From NCBI GenBank assembly GCA_963682175.1, contig OY821771.1, forward strand, positions 26,804,201-26,868,200: a stretch of 64,000 nt of DNA. The letters run 5' to 3'. Positions within the stretch are counted from its first letter, which is position 1; the number at the start of each line of letters is the position of its first letter. Both the position numbers and the translations under genes were made by a program. Shown here in pieces: positions 12,601-24,600 of the stretch. The notes under the pieces were generated by a model, which was not told the origin of the DNA, made no database searches, and was given only the letters and a program-made list of their open reading frames with translations. The stretch comes from Triglochin maritima. Taxonomy: Eukaryota; Streptophyta; Magnoliopsida; Alismatales; Juncaginaceae.

Positions 12601-15600
12601 AGGTCATACTGGTCCTCCTCGCCGTCCTCCGGTGCTGACGGTGGCTCTGATACCAAATTGATACCCCGAGTATCTCCGTCGGACACCAAGTGGTTCGCCC
12701 GAGCTCTTCTACGCGTATTATACGCCATTTCCAGGAAGAATCGGGCCGGAAACAAAACAGGAAGGAGAGGGGAGGTTGAATCGAGTTTTCGAGCACTCGA
12801 GGGCTCCGATTTGAACAAACCCTAAATTTAGAACGCAAAGCAAATCACGACCCAATTCGGTCGTTACTTCTTATTTATACTAATATGTATCCCAGGAAAG
12901 GTCGTTACAACCGAATCTTCTAGTTTGTTACAAAAATTGAACTAAATCGAAACAGAATCGAATTCTCCTAATTTGACAGTTGTCGACGAAGAAGACGGGT
13001 GAACAGTAATTAACGACCCAAACTAACCAACAGTGGATTTGTTGCTTTGAATCTGGTCCGTTCGATCTGATTCTTGATTAAGTCGCACCCCTCAGATCTT
13101 CTTAAGTCATTCATTTGGAACCATTGGATCACCAACATAATCTGATCCACGGGTCCGCCTGATTAAGAAGTCGTTTTAACGGTTGGTGCTATCAAAATAT
13201 TCCATTAAACAACTTCATTAGCCATGCTATATATTCAAAAGATACTAAATTAGGATATTACCAGATCCAAAAGCATTGGCTACTCTCATTCCCTTCAAAA
13301 CTCTGTTTACCTCAATTTTTAGTACTTCACATAAATTGTTATTTATTTCATTTAAGACTCCTCAAGTTCTATAGTTATAATGTCAGTTTTATTCTTTTCG
13401 CCCATTAGACAACTTACTAAAATACTCCTTCCATATCTCCTTATTTTTCTCAAAAGTTTGTGAGTTCCATCATTAATCCATTTAACTTGAATAACATCTC
13501 TTGTTTTATTTTCCGCACCTTAGACAACTCTTTTTTTAACCTTAGACAACTTATATACTCTAGTTAATTTCTTCTTCCGATACTGATTTTTTATATAGTT
13601 ATCACAATATCATGCTTCTTGCTTCTCTCACAACTTTCTTAGCCTCTATTCTGGCCAACTATTCAATCCATTTTTTAGCAGTGCAAGTTACTTGCAGAAG
13701 TTGTGTATAAATTCTCACTGGTCATGTGCAAGTATAAACTCTCACTTCTCCCGTAGCTTTCTTACTTCATCTGTTTTCCCTCAGTGCAAGTTACCTACAA
13801 AACTTCTTAATATTGGATTGGCCAAATCAAAGGTAAGATGTTGATTAGCATGGGATTCAAACAGAAACATCGTAACATGTGAAACAATGTTATTGTTTAA
13901 TATCTAGGAAGCGTTGATACTGATAAATGGTATAGGAATACGATACAAGTACGTGAATTCTTCATTTTCCATAGAAGTAAGACACACTATGACACTGATA
14001 CATCGAATTAAATTCTACTCAATATGAATATTATTTCATTTTACACTAATGTGAAATCAATTAGTACCACACATATATTTATTTAAACTGAACCAAAATG
14101 AAATACGAAATGGTGGTGCAATTCTCTTTTAGTATACAACTCAATCTAAAAGCCTATATGGGTGCATATTGTATAAACAATACTACAACATGTTTTTTTT
14201 ATCCTTTTGTTTTAAATCATCTGGGGTCTCCTAGAAGTATCCATACTTAAATTTATAATTCTTTAATTACGATACTCCAAATGAAGTTTCTTATGCGTAT
14301 CAAAAAGTATTAGGGGAGTATTGGTATTTGATGCGTGTATGGTACGAAAATATAATTTTGTAAACCTTCCTAGCTTAATAGTATTTTAAAGATACTGTTG
14401 TATGAAATGATCTGAGAAAATGGCAAATCAAGGAAGTTGGGAACTTGAACAATTGAAGCAAAAACCAATTACATTACAAGGGCCCTATTGTGGAGATTTC
14501 CATTGATTATAGGAAAGGTTGGCTTAGATGTCTGCAAGGATTTTCATAGTCTCTCAAAAAATAGGATGAGATTCCAAGTGGAGTGAAAAGAGATGCCGGA
14601 AATCTGTCTACTTCCCTTTGGTGGAACATCTGGGTTGCTAGGAACAAACAGTGTTTAGATAATAAAAAAAGAAATTGAATATTGGGGCTATTTGGAATAA
14701 CACATTGTGAAACAAGAGAAATTTCCTGTTTTGACTATGTTTTAATTTCGTTTTGTGGCCCTTCGTCTTTACTCTATAGCATCAGACTTGTTTGTGCTTC
14801 CAGAATATGGGTCTGGTTTTGGTTTTCTCTTGTTGGTTTTTTCCTCTCTTTTTTGGTCTTTTTGGTCCTCTTGTATCCCCTTTTTGATCTCTATTAATGA
14901 TAAAAAAGAAGCAAAAGCCAATTGACACTAGTAATCAATAAAATAATTGTCTCTTTAAAGGGAAAGATGAAGAAGACTTCACATTTCCTTCTGATTGAAG
15001 TGAAGAATAAGGAAAAGACAACTCTGATCAACTTCTCTTTTTTCTTATTATGACAGCTATTTAAAAATACTGGGATAAAAAGAAGGTTGATCTCTAAGCA
15101 AATGGTTTTGGGTTTGAAATCATTGGATTAAAAATGAGTGTGGGGGGTTATAGTTCTCAACTATTGACTTCGTTCAGTAATTCTAGCCCGTCACACTCTC
15201 AATGAAATAAATACACACATACCATCCTAGGTATCCTCGAACTTAAGCCTATACCTATCATTAGTGTAAACTTTTTGTTCATTTAAAAAAGGACTCCAGT
15301 TTATCCTTTTTTCATATTCCATATATTCTTATGAGATAATCCAAAAAAGAGATTCAATCACGACATATTTTCTATGTTCAATATCCACTCGAATATTATC
15401 ATAGCTCTATAGTGGCATTATTTGCTTTTAAGGTTTGGTTAAGACACAAGAAGAGATCAGATCAAGTTTGGTGCCTCTGTCAACATGTATATTGACATAG
15501 GGAACATGTTGACATTACATGGTTTTCCATTTGCAGGTTGTTTTGGACAGGATGCATTTATGGTTGTAGGAATGATGGACACCGGTTCGAATTTTTTTGT

Positions 15601-18600
15601 CATGCGGCTTTAGAGTTTCTCCTCCAAAAGGGAGCTCATGTTGTAAGTGAAACTCGCTACCAATTGCATGATATTTTCATTTTAAGTATTATCACGTTCT
15701 CGTCTCAATTTGTTTTTGAGAATTTGATTTTTTTATTATTAGGAGAGTCCCTGTCTATACCTTGTACCATAACAAATTCTTATGTCCTTTTGTTACAATT
15801 ATATACTTTACTAGCCTCAACTCTGTACGTTGCAGAAAATAATTCTAATTTGGATCAAATTAGTTTATTCTTCTATATAACTCATATATACATTGGTCAT
15901 ACATATATTTATTTTATAATACCTTATATGAAGTGAGTGGATTGTGATTGGCAAATATGATTTTATTGTATATATATAAATAATGACAAATTCTTAACCT
16001 TTAATCTTATTTAAACTTAAAGATTCGTTGAGTAGGCAAAACTCATTAACTTAGAGCTTGACAAATAAGAAAAGTTTATTTATTTTAAAACTTATATGAT
16101 GTGAGTGGATTGTGATGGGCAAATATGATTTTGTTGTATATATAAATAATGACAAAATCTTAACCTTTAATCTTAGTTGAATTTAAAGATTTGTTGAGTA
16201 GGCCAAAATCATCAACTTAGAGCTTGACTTCTAAGACTCATAAAGTAAATATAGATTGACGTAAGTTTTTTGGGTGACAATCAACCAAAAAATAAATTAA
16301 TTTCAAAATCTACAATTGGCATTGAGGGGTAAAAATATACGCTTTAAAGAACTTTTCCACCACGCATGCTTAAAGTTGTTGAGACTTATAAGATTTTTAT
16401 TGGATTCATGCAAATGCCAACTCCTTATTTTGTATTTGCTTAATCAACTCAATCAAATAGAGATAAAAGGAACTCCAATGGGCTTTCTTCTTTTGGAATG
16501 AAAGATAGTGATTACGATGTAACATAACTTTTTTCTAGTTTATTCATAAGATAATGACAGGACACAAAAAAAATGTAACAACAACAAAGCCTTCAAACCC
16601 AAACTAGTTGGGGAAAAATGTAAATATAACTGAATATTAACTTTATCATTGGTACAATCATGTGGTATGACTTGATCACATATATGTACTATGGATAAAA
16701 ATAAGAAGGGGATAAAAATTCAAAGTTTTTTCATGCTGTCGCAAATGGCCGAAAGAGGATTAATGGTATTCGTAAATTGCATACAAGCACTGGAATAGTA
16801 ACTGATAAACAAGGAATTTGTAACGAAATGGTGAGCTACTTTAAGGTCTTATTTAGTAAACGACGTGGAAAATTCCCATGGGCAGTCAATGTTTACTTTA
16901 AACGCTTATCAGATGAGGATGCAAGCTGGATCAAAAGAGAGATTTCAATGGAAGAAAATAAAAATACGGTAATCAGCATGTGGTCAGATGGTGCTCCCGG
17001 TCTGGATGGATTTCCTATATTTTTTTATCAGAAATGTTGGGATTTTGTTGAATCAGAAGTTGTAGAATTTCTCAGATGTGTGGAAGGGCATGACTTTGCG
17101 TTAGTTAACTCAACATTTCTGTCTCTTATCTCTAAGATGCAAGGTGCAGAATGCATGGGAGACTTTAGACCAATTAGCTTATTGAATTGTAATATGAAGA
17201 TTTTTACAAAGTGTTTGGTGGAGAGACTCAAAGAATGTATGCCAAAGATCACTTATTGTTTCCAATCAGCCTTCATTGGTGATAGAACAATATGTGATGG
17301 TTTCCTAGTAACTCAGGAATGCATTGAAGGAAGATTCAAATCGAAAAGAAGTGGCCTGATTTTGAAATTGGACTTGGCCAAAGCTTATGATCGTGTAGAT
17401 TGGGAAGTCTTGGATAGTATTCTTGGCCATATGAACTTTTCACTTCAAATGGCGCAGATGGGTTCGAGCTATCATTTCAATGGCTCGATTCTCAGTATTG
17501 GCAAATGGAACTACATGCGGTTTGCTTAATAACTTGAGAGGTCTTCGCCAAGGGGATCCCATAGCTCCTCTTCTCTTCACCCTTGTTTGTGAGATGTTCG
17601 GTAGTCTGGTGAATTTTGGTTAAGGAGACAGGGTTGTGGGAAGGCTTCAGAGTTCACAGGAGGGTTGAAGAGATCCATTTTCTACAATATTTGGATGCCA
17701 CCTTGTTCTTCTGTGACAAGACAGAGGAATCAGTCAAAATGCTCTTTTGTTTATTATCGTTATTCCAATGGACGTTGGGTCTATCTGTCAACTTGAAGAA
17801 ATATTCAGTCATTGGGATCAATCTCATGGAGATAGAGGTAGCAGATAGAGTGGCTATCCTTGGCTCTAAAGTAGAGCATTTCCCTTTTAAATACTTGGGG
17901 CTTCCTTTGTCTCCTCATAACTTGAGGCCGCAGGATTGGAATCCGATTCTTGAACGAATGGATCTGAGGCTTGCAGGTTGGAAAGGGAAATTTCTATCTT
18001 GTGGAGACCGCATAACCCTTCTCCAATCGGTGTTCTCTAATCTCCTGATTTTTTTCATGTCACTTTTTGTGATTCCTGGCAAGGTGGCAAAGAAAATTGA
18101 GAGATTGCAGTGGGATTTTTTTTGAAATGGGGGAAAAAGAGATCATCATCAGGGTACCCAATGGTGGCCTAGGGAAGATTATGTCAACAAAGGAAAAGAG
18201 GCGGATTTGGAATCAGATGAATTAGAACCTTTAACACAGCTTTACTCAGGAAATGGCTATGAAGACTATCAGGTCCTTCTGAGGCAGAGGCCCCACTTTG
18301 GAAAAACGTAATCAGAGATAAGTACTATAAGGGCTCCTTAGTGTGGTTCCCATCTCATATTAAGACAATTGGTGGAGTCTAGAAGGGTGTCATGAGTGTG
18401 GAGGAGGTCATGACGAGGGGAATGAAATGCGGTCTGGTGGACGGTTTGTCGGTGAAATTTTGGGAAGACCAATGGGCACGTCAATCTTCTTTTCGTGATA
18501 CTTTCCCTTCCTTGTACTGGCTGACGACGCATAAAGCGGCTAAGGTAGGAGAATATATGGTTTGGCATGGCTCCACCCTTTCGTGGGACATTACCTTCTC

Positions 18601-21600
18601 CCACAATTTGTCGAATAGGGAGTTTGTTAACTTTTGCTCCCTTTTGGAGTTGCTCCACGATTGCGACAACCTCCTAACTTGAGGAGCATCGGACTCCCAG
18701 TTGTGGTCTTTTTAGTCTAATCTCAAATTTTCTATGCATTCTTTATATCACTTCCTCCTTGGTCCAGAACCCTCTTTTCATTTCAATTCCCTGATTTGGA
18801 ATAGCGATGCATCATGCATCACTCAAGGTCCAATTCTTTTCCTGGCTTGTCTTTAGAAATGGAACCTTGCAGAAATGGCCTTGAAGTTACACGGTTGGAC
18901 CTTGGCAAGTCGTTTGCTGTGTGGGGAGGCAGAAGAATCGAATTCTCATCTATTTGGTGTATGCAAGGTGACTTCTAAGCTTAACACCAACTAGCAGAGA
19001 GTGGGAGTGAAAAAGATACAGTTGGACGGAGATTTCAACGATTTTGGCTTTCCTGGTCGCATTCCTTTGCGCAGAATTCTTATGGTGCAGTAGGAAGGGT
19101 TGCTTCACTGGCATTATGGTGGAATATTGGAAAACACAGGAATGTTGTTATCTTTAGCGGGAGTAAACGTCACCCTAGCAGAAAATGGGCTAAGTCGATA
19201 TCAAATATCATATCATGGTCCCTATGTTGGGCACGAAATCGGGTTCCTAAGATCATCTTGAATCATCCAGATGCATCTTGGTCTAGTGTGGTCATGTTAG
19301 CATTTTTGGATCCTGTTTTGCATATTTTAATATATCTTATTTTCCTTTTGGTTTTTTCCCTTTTGGCTTGTCGGTAGTCCTCTGCTGCTCTTTGTTGTGC
19401 TCACCTCTTGTATGCCCTCTTTTCTTTTATATTAATGATAAAAAAGATCACATATATGTATTATATATTAAACTCATACCCATAAGTCATTACACACCTA
19501 CAAAACCAAGGTGTAAAAAAACAAAATGAGAGTTATAAATACTATTATGTTGATCATAAAATGTTGGCAATAAAGAAAAAAAGATAATGAAAAATAAATA
19601 CAAAAAATCATAAATATTCTCCATGCTACCTTGGTTTTGGTGGAGAAAATGTATTGTGAGGATGTTTGTATAGGAGTGGAGAAAAAGAAAGTGATGGTTG
19701 GGTCTTAGCTAATATTAACCGAGAGTTAAGAAGATAGTAGGAGGATTAAAAGAGAGATTAGTGGTGGAATTAAAAGAGTTGTTAATGGGGGAGAATAAAG
19801 AAAAAGTTATTGGTTGTTATAGTTGAAGGAGTTCGGGAATATGAAGAGCTAAATGTTGAAGTACCAAAGGACCAAGCAAAGGGACCAATCTATGTTGAAC
19901 CATAGTATTACTATAGATTGTTATTACTTATTATGCTTGATAAGCATTGTCTTGGACTCTGCAGGGGTAAAAAATAAGACAATGCTGCTATGAGTGATTA
20001 TTTCTTTGTATGATTTTCAAAATATTCTACTCTAGTTTTCTTCACCAGGTTAACTAATATAGTTAACAACGACAATAACAAAGCCTTTAATCCCAAACTA
20101 GTTGGGGTAAACTAGAAATGAACTCAAAATAATCACGGTTCGGGTATATAAATATTCTTCTTCCATGCACTCCTATCTAATGCCAAATTCCAAGGAATAT
20201 TCCAATCTTTGAGGTCTCTTTTAACCACTTCTTCCCAAATTAATTTTGGTCTGCCTTTTTCTCTTTTTATGTCTTCGTCACAACTCAACACTCCCTTCAA
20301 ACTGGTGCCTTAATAAGTCTTCTTTGTATATGTCCAAACCATCTCAACCTATGCTGTATAAGTTTCTCCTCTATTGGGGTAACTCTAACTCTCACTTCAT
20401 CTCCTATCCTCGTGAGTCCTCCCTTCGCATCATTAACGAAAATAACTTTAAGACGCTATGCACAGGTTGTTGCATAATAATGGCCTTGCTATCCTTGCTG
20501 ATATAATTATGATGGAAATTTACCACCTTATTTACACATAAAATGGGATTAGAGCAGGATGGATGAAATGGCGACAAGCCTCAGGTGTCTTATGTGATAA
20601 GAAAATTCCACTTAAGTTAAAAGGAAAGTTTTATAGAACCACAATATGACCTGCAATGCTATATGGTGCAGAATGTTGGGCCACTAAAAGACAACATATA
20701 CAAAAGATGAGCGTATCTGAAATGAGGATGTTAAGGTGGATGTGTGACCATACGCGAATGGATCGGATTAGAAATGAAGACATTCGTGATAGAGTTGGAG
20801 TTGCTCTAATGGAAGAGAAAGTTATCCAACACATACTGAGATGATATGGACATGTACAAAGAAGACCTATGGAGGTACCTATAAGAAGAGGGGTATGGAA
20901 TCGGATCGAAGACATAAAAAGAGGAAGAAGCAGACCACGATTGACTTGGGAGGAAGCAGTCAAAAGAGATTTAAAAGATTGGAATGTTCCTTGAGAATTT
21001 GTATTGGATAGAAACGCGTGGAAGAAGGCGATTCACGTGCCTGAACTGTGACTCCTTAGAGTTTCATTTCTAGCCTACCCAACTAGTTTGGGATAAAAGA
21101 CTTTGTTGTTGTTGTTGTTGATTTACACATAAAATGGGAGATGGAGCAAATCTTAACATGTCATTCTTATATTACTCATGACCAGCCAAATATTCTTGCT
21201 TTTACGTGTACTAAACATTATGTTTCCCAATTTATTATGTTTTGAACTTTTAAAGGATTACCGCCTTTATATTCATGTCAATTATTCCTTTCAATGTGAG
21301 AAAATACCATCTACAGTAGTTTATTCAACAGACCAATGACATGTACCATGGCACTTGGAAGGTGTTATGCTCAAGACGCAAAACTAGAGAAAGGGATTTA
21401 TGATGATTGTTGATATTCAGTCAGGGAATCATTAAGATGGTTTGTGAAAATTACAAGCATTTATGTTGTTAATATAAATCAATAACTGAAGTGGTTTCCT
21501 GCAATTAATAACTGTACCAATGATAAAAAAACTGTACTGTGTCCTAGCTTAACCTAAAAGTCCGGTTAGTTAGAAGACGTATTTAATTGCTCATGATTGG

Positions 21601-24600
21601 TTGGTTGTGTAAACTTCACGATCTATCTTTAGAGTAACCAATTGATTATGTGGTCAACAGGATATATTACATTGCCATGATTGGTCTAGTGCACCTGTCT
21701 CATGGTTATTCAGAGAACATTACAGCCATTATGGTCTCGGCAATGCTCGTGTTATTTTTACAATTCACAATCTTGAGTTTGGGACCAACCTTATTGGGAA
21801 GGCTATGTTGCATGCCGACAAAGCTACAACGGTTAGTAAATATTGCTTTATATTTTATTGTTCTGGAATTTTGGGTTATTGCTTTGATTTTTTGTACTTA
21901 GTGGTGATGCCGTCTGTAGATTTTTAGTGGGTAATGGTAATATATTTTGCATGATTTTGGAATTTAACTCACTCGTCAGCAAACATTACGGTGTCATCAT
22001 CTACTATTGAATTTGTACAGCAAAGATGTAGACTGAATGACTAAAAATGTTCTCTGACAACTACCTTTTGTTCTACTTTGTCATGCTATATAAATGAAAT
22101 TATTCGCGTCTATTGTCTCATAAAACTTTTCTTTATCTTGCTGCTTTTCAAGAAAAATGTGCTTTGTCATGCATTATTAGTCTCTAGTAACCCTTACGAG
22201 CTAACGTTTGGACATTTCCTTCTTCCCTCTTCAAATTACTTTTTTTCCCCTGAAGAAACTAGGTTTTAATGCTATTTAATGTTTCTTTATATGCCTTTTC
22301 ATTTATTTTTGGACACATTGACAACATTTATATGAAAGTATGTATAATTATTTCTTATGTGGTAGTTTGTCATGATAAAGTACTGTACAACATAGATGGC
22401 ATGGCTCCCACATAAGAAAATAAAGGCTTGTAATGGTTTGGCAATGTTCATAAGTTCTTTTTCTTCCACACTAGAGTTTATTTCTATTTGGTGTTTGATG
22501 TGTATAAAAGAGCCATAGTGATATGTTGTAGTTAGGGAGAGTCATGGTGGCAAGTAGACAATTTTAGGGGGGAGGTTCCCCTTCAATGTGATTCGAATAC
22601 CTTCACTGGACACAATTTCTTTACATTATGTAGCAATTAAAGATATTCCTGGAGAAATACCGCAACTCAAACTTTTTATTGAACTCTCATTCCAAGATTT
22701 CAGAATTCAACACCACAAATCTCCAGCTGGTCCATTTTAACGTGGCTCCAATGTACAAGGAAAATCCGTTCAAGTCCTAACATAATAATAAGGTTCTTAT
22801 GTAAAGTAGAAACTGAAGGAGTGACATAATTGTTTTTTATTTAATATACCTTGTGGGCTTACTCAGTTGTTTATACTTGGAGTGACAAACGTATACAGTT
22901 ATACCCCATTTCAATAATTTTTGTCTTCGTTGCTGCACATTGCGTTGTGTTTTCGTTCTTCGCGAATGTTGGTCATGTTGCCATGTAGACTCCTTGCGTA
23001 ACACATGAGAAAGTTTGCGACACATATATGTTGCAAACAGTGACAGTAAATGCTTCAGTTCTTATATTCCAAGTGCATAATTTTTTGAGACAAGATATGG
23101 AACTTCAGATGTTTAACGAATTCTCAAAGAAACTTGTCAAGCTTTATCTCCTGAAATAAGACCAATATGTCCCACACCATTACAAACTCCTGGCTGTTAC
23201 ATGTTTATTAATCTGTTAATTACTTAATTTTCTTTCCGTAAAACTATCCTCAGGTATCTCAGACATACTCAAAGGAGGTTTCTGGGAATCCAGCTATTGG
23301 GCCGCATCTTCCAAAATTTCATGGAATTTTAAATGGGATTGATCAAGACATTTGGGACCCTTACAATGATGATTTAATCCCAGTATGCAACCTATTACCT
23401 CATGTGTATCGATTACTTAAATAATAAATTCTGAATTTAAAAGTTAGCTCTACTGTTAGTAACAAATTTCAATTTTCTGTGAAAATAGTTGTCATACACT
23501 TCAGAAAATGTTGTGGAAGGTAAAAAGGCTGCTAAAGAAGCCTTACAGCTAGAGCTTGGCCTGAAGAAATGTGACGTTCCATTAGTTGGGATCATTAGTA
23601 GGTTGACTGTCCAAAAGGGAATTCACCTCATAAAGCATGCGATTTGGAAAACCCTTGACAGAAATGGACAGGTATTATATCTTTTCTCCAATTTAAATAA
23701 ATCTCCCTCGTTTTTACTAGATTTCCCATCAAAATATCTAATAGAGGTTTACCGGTAGCATTCTATAATACCAAGATCTTGTTTTTCTTTTGTTCTAGAA
23801 TGTATTTTGACTTTTGGATTTTATTGTAAGGTTGTATTGCTTGGCTCAGCCCCAGATCACCGCATTCAGAATGACTTTGTTAATTTAGCGAAACAGCTTC
23901 ATTCTTCCCATGGTGATCGAGTGCGCCTTTGCTTGACGTATGATGAGCCTCTTTCACACTTGGTGAGTTTCTGTAGCAATCCTTATTTCCTAGTTTAATC
24001 AGTGGCCTGCATATTTCTTTCAGTTTTTAGTTAACTGTCTTGTGTCCCACAGATTTATGCTGGTTCAGATTTCATCCTTGTGCCTTCATTATTCGAACCT
24101 TGTGGGCTTACTCAGTTAATAGCTATGAGATATGGTTCCATTCCTGTTGTTCGCAAGACCGGAGGTTTGTGTTTCTTTTTCCGCATTTCAGTTTTAGCTA
24201 CCTCTCAATCAATTCATTGTCACAACCAAAAACTGTACTTATAACTTGTGGGGTTGTGTAAGCATAATTTCCATATTTAAAAACAATATGCTGTAAGGTC
24301 TACGGATTTAAGCCCTTTGCAGATTTATTTTTACCGATTTAAGGTTCTTAACAATATCTTAGACCTACCAAACTCAAAAAACAAAACAAAAAATATCTTA
24401 GACCTTAAAAATAAACCTCTTGCCTTCCTTATGCTAGGGAAATATCCTATCTCTTTGTACGAAATTATAACCCTCTTTTGGTGCTATACTGTAGGGCTTT
24501 ATGACACCGTGTTTGATGTTGATGATGACAAAGCAAGAGCTGAAGCACATTGTCTGCAGCCAAATGGTTTCAGTTTTGATGGGGCGGACGCTGGCAGTGT

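Larger units (their letters stand above)
7756..13194 (-). mobile_element. Ty3/Gypsy chromovirus-type LTR retrotransposon in SS3 intron 8
   Basis: A structurally complete 5439-bp element, antisense to SS3. It is bounded by two 536-bp LTRs (7756-8291 and 12659-13194) that start TGATACC and end GCTATCA, and by a perfect 5-bp target duplication AAATA (7751-7755 and 13195-13199). By eye the LTRs differ at about seven positions, so the insertion is young. The primer-binding site matches initiator tRNA-Met and a purine tract abuts the 3' LTR. One reading frame carries gag, protease, RT, RNase H, integrase and a C-terminal chromodomain-like segment, placing it among chromoviruses, perhaps Reina-like. 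Nonsense, frameshift and catalytic changes indicate that it is dead. It lies wholly in the intron and would be spliced out of SS3. Confidence 0.95.

Noticed and set aside
12643..12655. tRNA-like sequence near 12650 and at 29958.
   Set aside because: Each is only a 13-base primer-binding site complementary to a tRNA end, not a tRNA gene.
8305..12728. Long minus-strand frames in SS3 intron 8 could be taken for a host antisense gene.
   Set aside because: They carry gag, protease, RT, RNase H and integrase motifs and lie between two LTRs with a target duplication.
15643..15936. Exon 9 frame reads on past the donor for about 100 codons.
   Set aside because: The continuation is hydrophobic AT-rich intron sequence, and exon 10 at 21661 supplies the conserved DILHCHDW block in the right phase.
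20066..21120. Inverted RTE pair as a twin-priming (5' inversion) product.
   Set aside because: Both arms contain the same 3' end and tail. Twin priming would invert a different, upstream segment. The plus copy also has its own perfect target duplication.
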